DNA of 27,346 nt from contig JAEVZK010000018.1 in assembly GCA_023392285.1 (NCBI GenBank), positions 1 to 27,346 of the forward strand, in the 5' to 3' direction. The position numbers and the translations under genes were made by a program. This document shows positions 1 to 8,932 of the stretch, one piece after another. The stretch is from Armatimonadota bacterium (lineage in GTDB: Bacteria > Armatimonadota > Fimbriimonadia > Fimbriimonadales > Fimbriimonadaceae). The notes beneath the pieces were generated by a model. The model did not search any database, had not been told where the DNA came from, and was given only the letters and a program-made list of their open reading frames with translations. Within the stretch, counting starts at the first letter, position 1. Each line of letters opens with the position of its first letter.

Positions 1-55
1 CCCCCGAACTCCCGAACAAGCCGAACCCCGAACGGAATCCCTTGCGGGGAGTCAT

Positions 56-78
56 CAACAACAACAACAACAACAACT
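56..78. repeat. (CAA)n microsatellite flanked by GTCAT/ATGAC
   Basis: A run of CAA triplets ends one base before ATGAC (79-83); GTCAT (51-55) precedes it. The two 5-mers are perfect inverted repeats, so the triplet run would be the loop of a small stem. It lies immediately after the mgtE stop codon (84-86, minus strand). Four copies of CCGAAC also occur within 4-33. No gene is visible in 1-83. Function is unknown; a weak 3'-end structure for mgtE is possible. Confidence 0.6.
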
Positions 79-83
79 ATGAC

Positions 84-1457
84 TTAAAACCGCCCGATAA
101 TGACGCGCGCGATCTCAAAAAAGATCACCAGACCAGTCGCATCGACGAAGGTCGTAATAAACGGCGCACTCATGACCGCGGGATCGAGACGGAGCGCCTT
201 CGCTCCCAAAGGCAGCAAACTTCCGACCGTCGTCGCCCAAATAATGATCGCCGGAAGCGTGAACCCAACCGTCAGAGCGATCGGCGTTCCAGCTCCCCAC
301 AAATAGGCCCGACCGACGCCCACCACACCGAGAGCGAGGCCCATCAGCAAGGCGACCGTGAACTCGCGCCGCAAGACAGTGAAGGCATCGCGAGAGCGAA
401 CATCTCCAATCGCCAGCGCACGCGTGATTGTGGTCGTGACCTGCGAACCAGAGTTCCCCCCTGCTCCAATGAGGAGGGGAATGAAGATCAGGAGGCTCGC
501 CAAAATAGTGTGGCCGCCATTCTCTGCCTCACCGGTATAGTGCCGAAGCACCGATCCGGTAAAAAATTCTGCGACGAACAGGACCAGTAGCCAGGGGAAG
601 CGTCTTTTAACTAACTGCCAAACGCTCAATGACAGATATGGTTCGGCATCGCCGCTGACCGCACCCATTTTGAGCACGTCCTCAGTGGCTGCCTCTTCGA
701 GCACTTCCTGAGCGTCATCGACCGTGACGATCCCGAGCATGCGACCTCTCCGGTCGAGCACCGGCATGGCGTAAAGGCCGTATCGAGCGATTTGGCGAGC
801 TACCTCCTCACCCGGCGTGTCCGGCGTAACCGAAACGACGTCCTCGTTCATGACGTCGCCCGCCGTGCTGTTGGGATTGGCTCGGATCGCCTGCTTGATC
901 GTGAAGACGCCGAGCAAATGCCGAGCAGCGTCCAGAACGTAGATCTCGTTGACCATCTCGTACTCCTCCTCAGGAGTTTCACGGATGTGCTCCAGCACCT
1001 CAGCCATGGTTTCGTCCGCCCCGACTTCAACGAAGTCTTCCGTCATCAGCCGACCTGCCGAATCCTCGGGGTGCTGCATGAGGCGCCGAATTTCTAGGGC
1101 ATCTTCGGGCGGAATAATGTGGAGCAGTGCCTCGAAACGCTCATCCGGCAATTCGTCGCGCAGGTCGAGCGCATCGTCCATCGGAAGGATGTCGAGATAA
1201 TGTGCCAGCGTTTGATCGGGCAGTTCGTTGATATAGGCCCGGGCAAGTTCAGTAGGCAGCTCGACGAGTACATCAGCCGCCATCGAGGGGTTCAGCTGCT
1301 GAAGTACGCTCAGGCCATCTTCCACCTCCATGCGCTGAAACGCTTCGGCAAGGTCTTCGGGCCGGACACCTTCCAACTCGTCCCGAACAACGTCTGGATT
1401 GTGGATTCTTGCAAGCGAGCGAAGTCGCTCGACTAGGGTTTTCTCGTCAGTTCGCAT
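84..1457 (-). CDS. mgtE: Magnesium transporter MgtE
   Basis: This 457-residue protein is a full-length MgtE-family Mg2+ channel/transporter of the inner membrane. The N-terminal third is the acidic superhelical MgtE_N domain, with PEDLAEAF, LPTELARAYINELP and LPDERFEALL repeats. Two CBS motifs follow (about residues 135-255; MTEDFVEV, then MNEDVVSVTPDT), which in the family sense intracellular Mg2+ and gate the pore. The C-terminal membrane domain carries the family signature GAGGNSGSQ and a final helix with FVDATGLVIFFEIA. The ATG start follows a purine-rich AAGAGAGA element about 8 bases upstream. It is divergent from tilS across about 206 bases. No M-box riboswitch was recognised upstream. 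Identification is confident; ion selectivity is taken from the family. Confidence 0.95.
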   Translation of the reverse strand: MRTDEKTLVERLRSLARIHNPDVVRDELEGVRPEDLAEAFQRMEVEDGLSVLQQLNPSMAADVLVELPTELARAYINELPDQTLAHYLDILPMDDALDLRDELPDERFEALLHIIPPEDALEIRRLMQHPEDSAGRLMTEDFVEVGADETMAEVLEHIRETPEEEYEMVNEIYVLDAARHLLGVFTIKQAIRANPNSTAGDVMNEDVVSVTPDTPGEEVARQIARYGLYAMPVLDRRGRMLGIVTVDDAQEVLEEAATEDVLKMGAVSGDAEPYLSLSVWQLVKRRFPWLLVLFVAEFFTGSVLRHYTGEAENGGHTILASLLIFIPLLIGAGGNSGSQVTTTITRALAIGDVRSRDAFTVLRREFTVALLMGLALGVVGVGRAYLWGAGTPIALTVGFTLPAIIIWATTVGSLLPLGAKALRLDPAVMSAPFITTFVDATGLVIFFEIARVIIGRF

Positions 1458-1565
1458 GGCGGCAATCTCTCTTTGCTGCGTTCCGCAGCTTCTTCGGCCG
1501 CCATTCAGGCGGCGCTAACGTTCAGGTATGTCCATTTTTGTAAGTGCCTCAGTCGGCAAAAAGAA

Positions 1566-1580
1566 GTGTGACGGTCACAC
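1566..1580. promoter_or_regulatory. Perfect 15-bp palindrome in the mgtE/tilS divergent region
   Basis: GTGTGAC, one central G, then GTCACAC: a perfect 7+7 inverted repeat in the roughly 206-bp intergenic region between the divergent mgtE and tilS starts. Size and symmetry suit a dimeric helix-turn-helix repressor operator. A TTGTCA -35-like hexamer lies just downstream (about 1588). No -10 is convincing, and the regulator is unknown. Confidence 0.45.
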
Positions 1581-1663
1581 TCCCCTATTGTCAACTGTCG
1601 GAAGATGAATAAGGTTCCTGTAGGTACACAAGAGGATCGCCTCGCTATCCAACCCATACAAAC

Positions 1664-3067
1664 TTGCCACAATCTGTTGTGCTCGACCGGTTCGTCCAAC
1701 ACATTGAGATTTCTGGCTTGATTCCGCCCCAAAGTTTTGTCCTTCTTGGATACAGCGGCGGTGCCGACTCAACCTGTCTGCTCCACCTTCTGAAGCGTGC
1801 CGGCATCGATATCGCGGCTGGACACCTGCACCATGGTCAGCGTCCCGAAGCGGACACCGAGTTACGACTCTGCGAAGCCTTCTGCCAAGAGCTGGACGTT
1901 CCTTTCGTCAGCGGCCGAGCCGACGTTCCTCGGATGTCAAGCGAACTGAAGATCGGCTTGGAAGAGGCGGGACGGCACGCTCGCTACAACTTCCTTCAAA
2001 ATGCTTCCTACCGGCTCCAAGCAGACCTGATCGCCACCGCTCACACCCGCAACGATCAAGCTGAAACCGTGATTTTGAATCTTTGCCGCGGCTCCGGCTT
2101 GCACGGACTCGCCGGTATTCCTCCTTCTCGCGACAATATCGTTCGCCCCCTCCTCCCATTTACTCGCGAGGAAACCAGATCGTACTGTCAGGAGCACGGC
2201 TTGTGGTTCCACGACGACCCTGCCAACGAGGATCTAAGCTTTTCCCGCGCTCGAATCAGGCACCGCATTCTGCCAGAACTAGCCTTCATCAATCCGAAGG
2301 TGGATGACGCGATTGCTCGGTTGGCTCAGCTTGCCGATGAAGAAGATCGGTTCCTCAACGGAATGGCGGCCTCCGTCCTCGAACAGACGGAACAGACGTT
2401 AAACGGCGACCTGAATTTCCTTACCAGCAGCATCGAACTCGCGCTTCATACCGATAAGATCAAAACCCTCCCTACAACCCTCATGAAGCGGGCGGTGCGC
2501 CTTGCCACGAAGTTTCTTGGCGGCGCGCTCGATTTTCATCAGACAGAAACCCTTGTCCAGTCGATTCAGGAAGGCGGCAATGGTTCGCTGACTGGGGAAG
2601 GAGGCAAGGTGGTCGTAGAATGGGACGAGCGAACGATTCACTTGAGACAACTTGAAGACGTTGCTGCCTTTCGTTTTCCGCTGACCCTGCCGGGGGAGAC
2701 CTTTGGGGAAGAATTTGGATGGGTCATCACCGCCGTCCGTGCAGACACCGGAGAACGCAATCTTCGCGCATCTCTGCAAGCAACCCTGAACGCGGACAAG
2801 GTGGTGGGACAGCTTTATTTCCGATCCGTCTCTCCCGGAGATAAATTGAACCCTATCGGCTTTGACGGCCACAGAAAGGTTTCAGACTTGATGAGCGATC
2901 GAAAACTCTCCCGAGCTGCACGACAAAGGCTGCCGATCATTTGCGATATGCTTGGCCCACTGTGGCTCCCGGGAGTTTGCTTGGATCAGCGAGCAGCAGC
3001 AGACCCGGGTGAAGGGAACGTTATCCGGTTGCGCTTCAGTCCCATAATAGAGCGCCAAAGGGCATAA
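1664..3067 (+). CDS. tilS: tRNA(Ile)-lysidine synthase TilS
   Basis: TilS uses ATP and lysine to convert C34 of the CAU-anticodon tRNA-Ile to lysidine, so the tRNA reads AUA instead of AUG. The 467-residue protein has the N-type PP-loop SGGADS at residues 31-36, followed by HLHHGQR and the family segments LEEAGRHARYNF and ATAHTRNDQAETVILNLCRGSG. The C-terminal TilS_C domain (about 380-460) contains SPGDKLNP and KVSDLMSDRK. Length is typical of a TilS with the C-terminal domain. The start is TTG at 1664; no clear Shine-Dalgarno is visible and GTG at 1679 is an alternative. ftsH follows after 74 bases, a linkage known in many bacteria; the hpt gene often found between them is absent. Confidence 0.95.
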   Translation: MPQSVVLDRFVQHIEISGLIPPQSFVLLGYSGGADSTCLLHLLKRAGIDIAAGHLHHGQRPEADTELRLCEAFCQELDVPFVSGRADVPRMSSELKIGLEEAGRHARYNFLQNASYRLQADLIATAHTRNDQAETVILNLCRGSGLHGLAGIPPSRDNIVRPLLPFTREETRSYCQEHGLWFHDDPANEDLSFSRARIRHRILPELAFINPKVDDAIARLAQLADEEDRFLNGMAASVLEQTEQTLNGDLNFLTSSIELALHTDKIKTLPTTLMKRAVRLATKFLGGALDFHQTETLVQSIQEGGNGSLTGEGGKVVVEWDERTIHLRQLEDVAAFRFPLTLPGETFGEEFGWVITAVRADTGERNLRASLQATLNADKVVGQLYFRSVSPGDKLNPIGFDGHRKVSDLMSDRKLSRAARQRLPIICDMLGPLWLPGVCLDQRAAADPGEGNVIRLRFSPIIERQRA

Positions 3068-3141
3068 TGATGGAAACGAGGTATGCACGCTGAACGTAAC
3101 CCATACCTAGGGGGATAAACCCCCACAAATTTGGAGAAGTT

Positions 3142-5088
3142 TTGAACAACAAACCAGCGAAAACATTTTTCCTCCTGGTCATCGTATTGATCGCAGGCAT
3201 TGCCCTGATGAATCTCATCACCACGCCATCCGGGTTGCTTGGCGGCGGTGACGTCAAAGAGCTGCAAACTTACGAGCTCAACCGGGCGATTAAAGAAAAC
3301 AACATTCAAGATGCCAAGTGGCAGCAAAACACGTTCTCGGGCACTCTAAAAGGAACTGGGCAGAAGTTCACCGCGAAAGTAGCGACGCAGGACAGTCAGG
3401 CGGGAGCTGAGTTTGAGAACCTGCTGCGGCAGAACGATGTTCATTACGATCGCAGCGATCCTCCTGCCGCGACCACGATTCTTAGCGTTCTCTCCGTCAT
3501 CGCATTTCCCTTGATGTTGATCGCCTTGATTTACTTCTTGGTGGTCCGCCCTGCTCAGATGGGTGGAAATCAGGCGATGAGCTTCGGTCGCTCGAAGGCT
3601 AAGCGTGTCGGCGAGACGAACTTGAAAGTTACATTCGAAGACGTGGCTGGCATCGAAGAGGCTAAGCAAGAACTTTTCGAGATCGTCGATTTTCTCAAGA
3701 ACACGAAGAAGTATGCCGCTTTAGGGGCAAAGATTCCGAAGGGAATCCTACTGACGGGTCCTCCCGGCGTTGGAAAAACTCACCTTGCTCGCGCAATTGC
3801 TGGCGAGGCTGGCGTACCTTTCTTCCATATTTCGGGTTCGGATTTCGTCGAAATGTTCGTCGGCGTTGGCGCGGCACGTGTCCGCGATCTCTTTGAGACT
3901 GCCAAGGCGCACCGCCCTTCTCTGATTTTTGTGGACGAAATCGATGCAGTTGGACGGCAACGTGGAGCTGGCCTCGGCGGCGGCCACGACGAGCGAGAGC
4001 AGACTCTCAACCAAATGCTCGTCGAGATGGACGGATTTGACCCAAATAGCGGCGTCATCCTGATCGCGGCGACCAACCGTCCAGACGTTCTCGATCCGGC
4101 ACTCCTGCGCCCAGGCCGCTTCGATCGTCAAATTGTCATCGACGTTCCGGATGCGAACGGTAGATTGGCGATCCTTCGAATTCACGCGAAAGGCAAGCCG
4201 TTTGATAGCGATATCGACTTGGAAGTTTTGGCCAAGCGGACGCCCGGCTTTACCGGTGCCGATCTCGCCAACATGCTAAACGAAGCGGCGCTTCTCGCAG
4301 CCCGGCGCGGGCACAGCAAGATTCAACAAGGCGACCTCGAGGAGGCGCTGGACCGAATCATGGCGGGCCCGCAGCGCAAAAGCCGGATCATCGATCCGAA
4401 GGAACGGGAAGTGCTGGCCTACCATGAGGCGGGACATGCGCTCGTGGGTGAGTTGCTCGAACACTGCGACCCAGTTCACAAGGTGACGATCCTGCCGCGC
4501 GGCATGTCATTGGGTTCCACGATGACCGTGCCAGAAGCTGACAAGTACCTGATCAGCGAGCAACAGCTTCACGACATGATCGCGATGACCTTGGGAGGCC
4601 GAGTCGCCGAGGAAGTGGTCTACGGAGAAGTCTACACTGGCGCAGTAAGCGACTTGGAACGGGTGACGCGAATCGCGAGAGCCATGGTCTGCGAATACGG
4701 AATGAGCGAAAAGCTGGGCACGTTGGCCCTGGGCCGACGCAGCCACAACCCATTCCTCGGACGAGATTATAACGACGAGCGGAACTACTCGGAAGAGATC
4801 GCTAAGCAGATCGACGAAGAGGTTCGTGCCATTGTCGACCGAGCACATCAGCGCGCCATCGACCTTATGCAGTCGAACCGCGACAAGTTGGATGCGGTCG
4901 TGGCCGCGCTCCTAGAACGCGAGACCTTGACTCGAGAGCAATTCCTGAAGGTGATTAACGGTGAGGCTCTTGAGCCCTTCACGATGCCAACTGAACCCCC
5001 GCAGAACGGTTCGACCGAATCGGCGCCAGCAAAACCTGAAAAGTCGAAACCACCCATTACTCCGAGGCTGGAACCCGGCCCCGCGTAG
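3142..5088 (+). CDS. ftsH: ATP-dependent zinc metalloprotease FtsH
   Basis: FtsH is a membrane-anchored hexameric AAA+ protease that degrades misassembled membrane proteins and short-lived regulators. In this 648-residue protein TM1 spans about residues 7-28, a short periplasmic domain follows, and TM2 spans about 111-135. The AAA module has Walker A GPPGVGKT (206-213), the FVG pore loop (239-241), Walker B FVDEID (263-268) and the second region of homology ending RPGRFDR. The M41 domain has HEAGH (His428, Glu429, His432) and the likely third zinc ligand Asp504 in SDLERV. The tail is Pro/Lys-rich. TTG start at 3142 is preceded by GGAG with good spacing. All catalytic residues are present. Confidence 0.97.
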   Translation: MNNKPAKTFFLLVIVLIAGIALMNLITTPSGLLGGGDVKELQTYELNRAIKENNIQDAKWQQNTFSGTLKGTGQKFTAKVATQDSQAGAEFENLLRQNDVHYDRSDPPAATTILSVLSVIAFPLMLIALIYFLVVRPAQMGGNQAMSFGRSKAKRVGETNLKVTFEDVAGIEEAKQELFEIVDFLKNTKKYAALGAKIPKGILLTGPPGVGKTHLARAIAGEAGVPFFHISGSDFVEMFVGVGAARVRDLFETAKAHRPSLIFVDEIDAVGRQRGAGLGGGHDEREQTLNQMLVEMDGFDPNSGVILIAATNRPDVLDPALLRPGRFDRQIVIDVPDANGRLAILRIHAKGKPFDSDIDLEVLAKRTPGFTGADLANMLNEAALLAARRGHSKIQQGDLEEALDRIMAGPQRKSRIIDPKEREVLAYHEAGHALVGELLEHCDPVHKVTILPRGMSLGSTMTVPEADKYLISEQQLHDMIAMTLGGRVAEEVVYGEVYTGAVSDLERVTRIARAMVCEYGMSEKLGTLALGRRSHNPFLGRDYNDERNYSEEIAKQIDEEVRAIVDRAHQRAIDLMQSNRDKLDAVVAALLERETLTREQFLKVINGEALEPFTMPTEPPQNGSTESAPAKPEKSKPPITPRLEPGPA

Positions 5089-5095
5089 CTAGACG

Positions 5096-5124
5096 AAGGC
5101 TCCCAAAGTGGGAGCCTTTCTTTC
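5096..5124 (+). terminator. Rho-independent terminator after ftsH
   Basis: AAGGCTCCCA (5096-5105) pairs perfectly with TGGGAGCCTT (5109-5118) across a 3-base loop and is followed by a T-rich stretch (TTTCTTTCT). It begins 8 bases after the ftsH stop, so it probably ends the tilS-ftsH transcript. Confidence 0.85.
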
Positions 5125-5200
5125 TGCGAACCGCACCTGTGCTATTGACCTAATTGGTTGATTGATGTAGCCTTGGATTCTCCAGGCGAGGCGTACAGCG

Positions 5201-5209
5201 TGATATACT
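5201..5209 (+). promoter_or_regulatory. Extended -10 promoter element (TG-A-TATACT)
   Basis: TGATATACT fits an extended -10 box (TG, one base, TATACT). It lies 17 bases before the ATG at 5227, giving a predicted leader of only about 10 bases. No good -35 is spaced for it, as is usual for extended -10 promoters. It would drive the TPR / FG-GAP / fucI / monooxygenase run. Confidence 0.45.
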
Positions 5210-5226
5210 CCGAGACCAGTCCAACG

Positions 5227-5571
5227 ATGGATATAGAAGCAGAATACGAACGAGGCTTTCAGCTTCGGTGCGAGGGAGATTACGCTGGGGCCATGCAGGC
5301 CTTTGAACGCGTGTTGTCCAGTGATCCCAATCACCTCAAGGCCGCGATGCAAATTGGGTTGATTAAAGGCTATCAAGGAGACTTCGACGGTTCTCTCGCC
5401 ACCTTGTCGGCTCTGGCCTCAAAATATCCTAATCATCTAGATCTGCGCTACGAACTGGCGATGACCCAGATGATGCTAGGCATGATCGATGAAGGATGCG
5501 CAAACTTTAAGTTCATTCTTTCCGTCGACCCGACTCACGAGCGGGCGCTTCAGCAATCGGCATACTGCTAA
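5227..5571 (+). CDS. Small TPR-repeat protein
   Basis: This short protein (114 residues from the ATG at 5227) consists of about three tetratricopeptide repeats: YERGFQLRCEGDYAGAMQAFERVLSSDPNHLKA, then a unit ending YPNHLDLRYELA, then MTQMMLGMIDEGCANFKFILSVDPTHERAL. TPRs are helical protein-interaction scaffolds; no catalytic domain or signal peptide is present. The reading frame stays open to a TTG at 5158, but the upstream part lacks TPR character and overlaps the likely promoter at 5201-5209, so 5227 is preferred. The FG-GAP gene starts 27 bases downstream on the same strand, so the two are probably co-transcribed. Partner unknown. Confidence 0.75.
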   Translation: MDIEAEYERGFQLRCEGDYAGAMQAFERVLSSDPNHLKAAMQIGLIKGYQGDFDGSLATLSALASKYPNHLDLRYELAMTQMMLGMIDEGCANFKFILSVDPTHERALQQSAYC

Positions 5572-5598
5572 TCCTCAGCACCAGCGGCAAAGGCGAAC

Positions 5599-7023
5599 AT
5601 GCTGTCGCCCCGCACGATCATTCAAAGCATGGAAATTGTCGATAAAACGCACCTGCTGATCGACAATCCCATCGACTCGAGCTACGGCGTCACGATCCAA
5701 GATTTCGATGCTGACGGACTGCTTGAGATCTTTGTCGCGACCCAAAATGGGCCTAATCATCTTTACAAGTGGAGCAATGGCGGCTTCGTAGAGGTCACCC
5801 CGAATCATCTCAAAGACGCGGCTTGCTGCGCCATTTCCGTCACTGCTGGAGATTTGACGCGCAACGGACTTCCCGACATTTACGTGCTCAATGCCGGCAC
5901 CTTCAGCGGTTCATTGACTGAACCAGACCGCTTGTTCGTAAACCTTGGAGATCTGCACTTTGAAGATATGTTGGTCGCACACCCCGACCGGAATATCGCA
6001 GCTGGGCGCAGCGTCTGTTGGACCGATCCGACCAACTCTGGATGGTACGCACCCTACATCGTCAATTACGGAGCTCCAAACATGCTTTACGTCAACGACG
6101 GGCGAGGCTACTTCCGAAATGAAGCGCCGGTAGGACACGGACTGGGTGCGATTGTCGGAGGGCGTACGGCCATTAGCCAGGACTTGTTCGACACGGGACG
6201 CATGGACATTGTTGTGCTGAACGAAGGTGGCCCAAACCTCTTATTCCGCAACCGAGAAGAGGCCTACGAAGAATGTGCGGCAGCCTTGGGTCTCGATGAC
6301 CCGGACGAGCACGGCCGAGGATTGGCGGTATGCGACTTCAACCGCGACGGCTTGATGGACCTCGTGTATGTGAACTGGCAAGGTCCTCATCGGGCAATGC
6401 AGCAATTAATCGAGGGAGGCTTCGTCGACGTAGCCTCGCCTGCTCTCGCCGCGCCCTCGTCGGCCCGGAACCTGATTGCGGCTGATCTGGACAACGATGG
6501 TTGGGAGGAGCTCTTCATCAATAATCATGGGGAGGCGAATCGACTCCTGAAGTGGATCGACGGAGAATTTGTGGAAATCGACTGCGGCGCGATGCTGCTT
6601 CCCGACGGGACCGGTACCGGCGCAAGTTGTGGAGACTTGGATTCGGATGGAATGCTGGAAATTTATGTCTGTCACGGAGAGTCCATGGAGCAGCGCAATC
6701 GCCTGTTTTCATGTGCCCAAAACGACAATCACTGGGTCCGCATTCAGCCCTTGACTCCCGCGGGAGCTCCAGCCATTGGCGCACGTGTGCAAATCCGGTT
6801 CGAGCGGCCCATGACGAGATTTATCGATGGCGGCAGCGGCTATCTTTGTCAGATGGAACCCGTCGCGCATTTTGGCCTGGGCGCAATAACCGAACTTCCC
6901 GAAGTCCACATTCGCTGGAGTGACCGGACAGAAGCTCTATTTCGCAACCTGCCGATCGATCGCCTCACGCAAATCCCCCACCCAAATAGCCTGGAAGAAT
7001 TTCGCAGCCAGGGCTCTTCTTAG
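5599..7023 (+). CDS. FG-GAP/VCBS repeat protein with ASPIC/UnbV domain
   Basis: This 474-residue protein has at least six FG-GAP/VCBS-type blades, each with an Asp-rich calcium-loop-like motif: DFDADGLLEIFV, DLTRNGLPDIYV, DLFDTGRMDIVV, DFNRDGLMDLVY, DLDNDGWEELFI and DLDSDGMLEIYV. They suggest a beta-propeller. The C-terminus (about 375-460) matches the ASPIC/UnbV domain: HWVRIQPL, GARVQIRF, GGSGYLCQMEPVAHFGLG and VHIRWSD. Relatives (CRTAC1-like proteins) are usually secreted or surface-bound, yet no signal peptide is visible at the ATG at 5599, which has an AAAGG-type site upstream. ATG at 5629 is an alternative and adds no signal peptide. It sits between the TPR gene and fucI on the same strand. 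Molecular role unknown. Confidence 0.85.
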   Translation: MLSPRTIIQSMEIVDKTHLLIDNPIDSSYGVTIQDFDADGLLEIFVATQNGPNHLYKWSNGGFVEVTPNHLKDAACCAISVTAGDLTRNGLPDIYVLNAGTFSGSLTEPDRLFVNLGDLHFEDMLVAHPDRNIAAGRSVCWTDPTNSGWYAPYIVNYGAPNMLYVNDGRGYFRNEAPVGHGLGAIVGGRTAISQDLFDTGRMDIVVLNEGGPNLLFRNREEAYEECAAALGLDDPDEHGRGLAVCDFNRDGLMDLVYVNWQGPHRAMQQLIEGGFVDVASPALAAPSSARNLIAADLDNDGWEELFINNHGEANRLLKWIDGEFVEIDCGAMLLPDGTGTGASCGDLDSDGMLEIYVCHGESMEQRNRLFSCAQNDNHWVRIQPLTPAGAPAIGARVQIRFERPMTRFIDGGSGYLCQMEPVAHFGLGAITELPEVHIRWSDRTEALFRNLPIDRLTQIPHPNSLEEFRSQGSS

Positions 7024-7066
7024 TTGAGCATTGGCAAAGATGATTTGCATGAGCTAACCTTTGGCA

Positions 7067-8932
7067 ATGGCAATTCCAACCCCCAGGCCACTTCACCGGC
7101 TCCAGGGAACGCTTCCAAAGGTCGGCATCCGTCCCTGCATCGACGGACGCTACGGCGGAGTGAGGGAGTCTCTCGAAGCATTTACGATGTCGATGGCCAG
7201 AGGTGCCGCTCAGCTTGTCAGCGAGCACCTTAAGCATGCATGCGGATTGCCCGTGGAGTGCGTGATAGCCGACACCACCATCGGTGGAGTGGCAGAAGCC
7301 GCTAGATGCGAGGATAAGTTCCGCCAAGAGAACGTGAGAGTTTCGCTCACCGTCACTCCCTGCTGGTGCTACGGCTCTGAGACCATGGATATGGATCCCC
7401 ACCGTCCAAAGGCCATCTGGGGGTTCAACGGGACGGACCGGCCGGGAGCCGTGTACTTGGCGGCAACCTTATCTGGACATGCGCAGAAAGGGCTTCCCTG
7501 CTTTGGAATCTATGGTCAGGACGTCCAGGACCTCGGTGACGAGCGAATTCCTGACGATGTTCGGACAAAGATTCTTCGGTTTGTCCGAGCGGGAATCGCG
7601 GTGGCGGAGATGCGGGGTCAATCCTACCTGTCGATGGGAGGAACGTCGATGGGCATAGCGGGCTCGATGGTCGATCCAAGCTTCTTTGAAAGTTATCTCG
7701 GGATGCGGGTCGAATCCATCGATATGACGGAGTTTGTCGGCCGCATGCGCGCAGAGACCTATGATCTAGAGGAGTACGCGAGAGCCCTGTCTTGGGTGAA
7801 GGAAAAATGCAAAGAGGGAAAGGACTGGAATTCGGAGGATCGCCAGCGCACCCGACCCCAAAAGGATCAAGATTGGGAAACGTGCATAAAGATGGCCCTC
7901 ATCGCGCGAGACTTGATGATCGGCAACCCGAAATTGGAGGAGATGGGCTTCAAGGAACAGGCACAGGGGCACAACGCAATTGCCGCCGGTTTTCAGGGGC
8001 AAAGGCAATGGACCGATCACTTCCCCAACGGCGACTTTATGGAGGCGATTCTTTGCAGCAGTTTTGATTGGAACGGGATCCGCCAACCGTTCATGCTCGC
8101 TACTGAAAATGACTCACTCAATGGTGCTTCCATGCTGCTTGGCCATTTGCTGACAGGCACCGCGCAAATGTTTAGCGACGTGCGCACGTACTGGTCTCCC
8201 GATGCAGTCGAACGGGTAACCGGACGAAGGTTAAACGGCCCCGGAGCGCACGGCTTCCTGCACCTCATCAATTCTGGTCCCTCTCCGCTGGATTGGACCG
8301 GGCAGCAGACGATCATTCAATCCGAAGAACGTTCTTCTAGCCTCGGCTTCCGAAGTGCCAACCCCTCATCTGATGACGAAGCAATCGCCGCAGTTAAGCC
8401 GTGGTGGACGATCTCTGAACAAGAGGTCCAGAGTTGTCTCGATCACACCTTGTGGTGTCCAAGCGACCTGGGCTACTTCCCAGTTGGCGGCTGGTCTACC
8501 GATTTCACGACCCGAGGAGGCATGCCTTGTACGATGTCAAGAATCAACCTCGTGCGAGGTCTCGGGCCAGTAATACAGATCGCGGAAGGACACACGCTCT
8601 CCCTGCCGAAAGACGTCCACGATGCTCTCGACGAGCGAACCAATCCAACTTGGCCGAGCACTTGGTTTGTCCCACGATTGGCGGGAACTGGGGCATTCAA
8701 AGACATCTATTCGGTGATGGCGAATTGGGGCGCCAACCACGGCGCGATCTCTTACGGCCACATTGGCGCTGATCTCATCTCCGTCGCCTCGATGCTGCGC
8801 ATTCCAGTTGACATGCACAATGTGCCTGACGATCAAATCTTCCGGCCCGCGGTGTGGAGTCGCTTCGGGACAGCCGACAAGGAGTCCGCGGATTACCGGG
8901 CGTGCGCGGCCTATGGTCCTCTCTACTCATGA
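7067..8932 (+). CDS. fucI: L-fucose isomerase
   Basis: FucI interconverts L-fucose and L-fuculose (also D-arabinose and D-ribulose) in a Mn2+-dependent aldose-ketose isomerisation, the first step of fucose catabolism. The protein aligns from memory along its whole length with E. coli FucI: KVGIRPCIDGRYGGVRESLE, TVTPCWCYGSETMDMDP, KAIWGFNGTDRPGAVYLAA, NAIAAGFQGQRQWTDHFPNGD and QIAEGHTLSLPKDVHD. Metal/catalytic residues are conserved at Glu347 (ATEND), Asp371 (FSDVRTYWS) and His558 (NWGANHG). ATG at 7067 was chosen; TTG at 7061 is in frame, and TAA at 7055 blocks anything earlier. It starts 43 bases after the FG-GAP gene and overlaps the monooxygenase by ATGA. No fucK or fucA is in the window. 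Confidence 0.95.
   Translation: MAIPTPRPLHRLQGTLPKVGIRPCIDGRYGGVRESLEAFTMSMARGAAQLVSEHLKHACGLPVECVIADTTIGGVAEAARCEDKFRQENVRVSLTVTPCWCYGSETMDMDPHRPKAIWGFNGTDRPGAVYLAATLSGHAQKGLPCFGIYGQDVQDLGDERIPDDVRTKILRFVRAGIAVAEMRGQSYLSMGGTSMGIAGSMVDPSFFESYLGMRVESIDMTEFVGRMRAETYDLEEYARALSWVKEKCKEGKDWNSEDRQRTRPQKDQDWETCIKMALIARDLMIGNPKLEEMGFKEQAQGHNAIAAGFQGQRQWTDHFPNGDFMEAILCSSFDWNGIRQPFMLATENDSLNGASMLLGHLLTGTAQMFSDVRTYWSPDAVERVTGRRLNGPGAHGFLHLINSGPSPLDWTGQQTIIQSEERSSSLGFRSANPSSDDEAIAAVKPWWTISEQEVQSCLDHTLWCPSDLGYFPVGGWSTDFTTRGGMPCTMSRINLVRGLGPVIQIAEGHTLSLPKDVHDALDERTNPTWPSTWFVPRLAGTGAFKDIYSVMANWGANHGAISYGHIGADLISVASMLRIPVDMHNVPDDQIFRPAVWSRFGTADKESADYRACAAYGPLYS

Noticed and set aside
1..83. CRISPR array from short repeats
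   Set aside because: Units are 3-6 bases with no spacers, so these are simple repeats.
42..590. Long plus-strand open frame antisense to mgtE
   Set aside because: Its translation is charged low-complexity (Arg/Asn/Asp/Gln) with no domain, and it lies opposite a strongly conserved gene.
5158..5226. Upstream TTG start for the TPR protein
   Set aside because: The extension lacks TPR character and overlaps an extended -10 element; the ATG at 5227 begins right at the first repeat.
8854..8928. Longer N-terminus for the FAD monooxygenase
   Set aside because: It lies inside the end of fucI; the ATGA overlap at 8929 puts the FAD-binding motif at the expected place.
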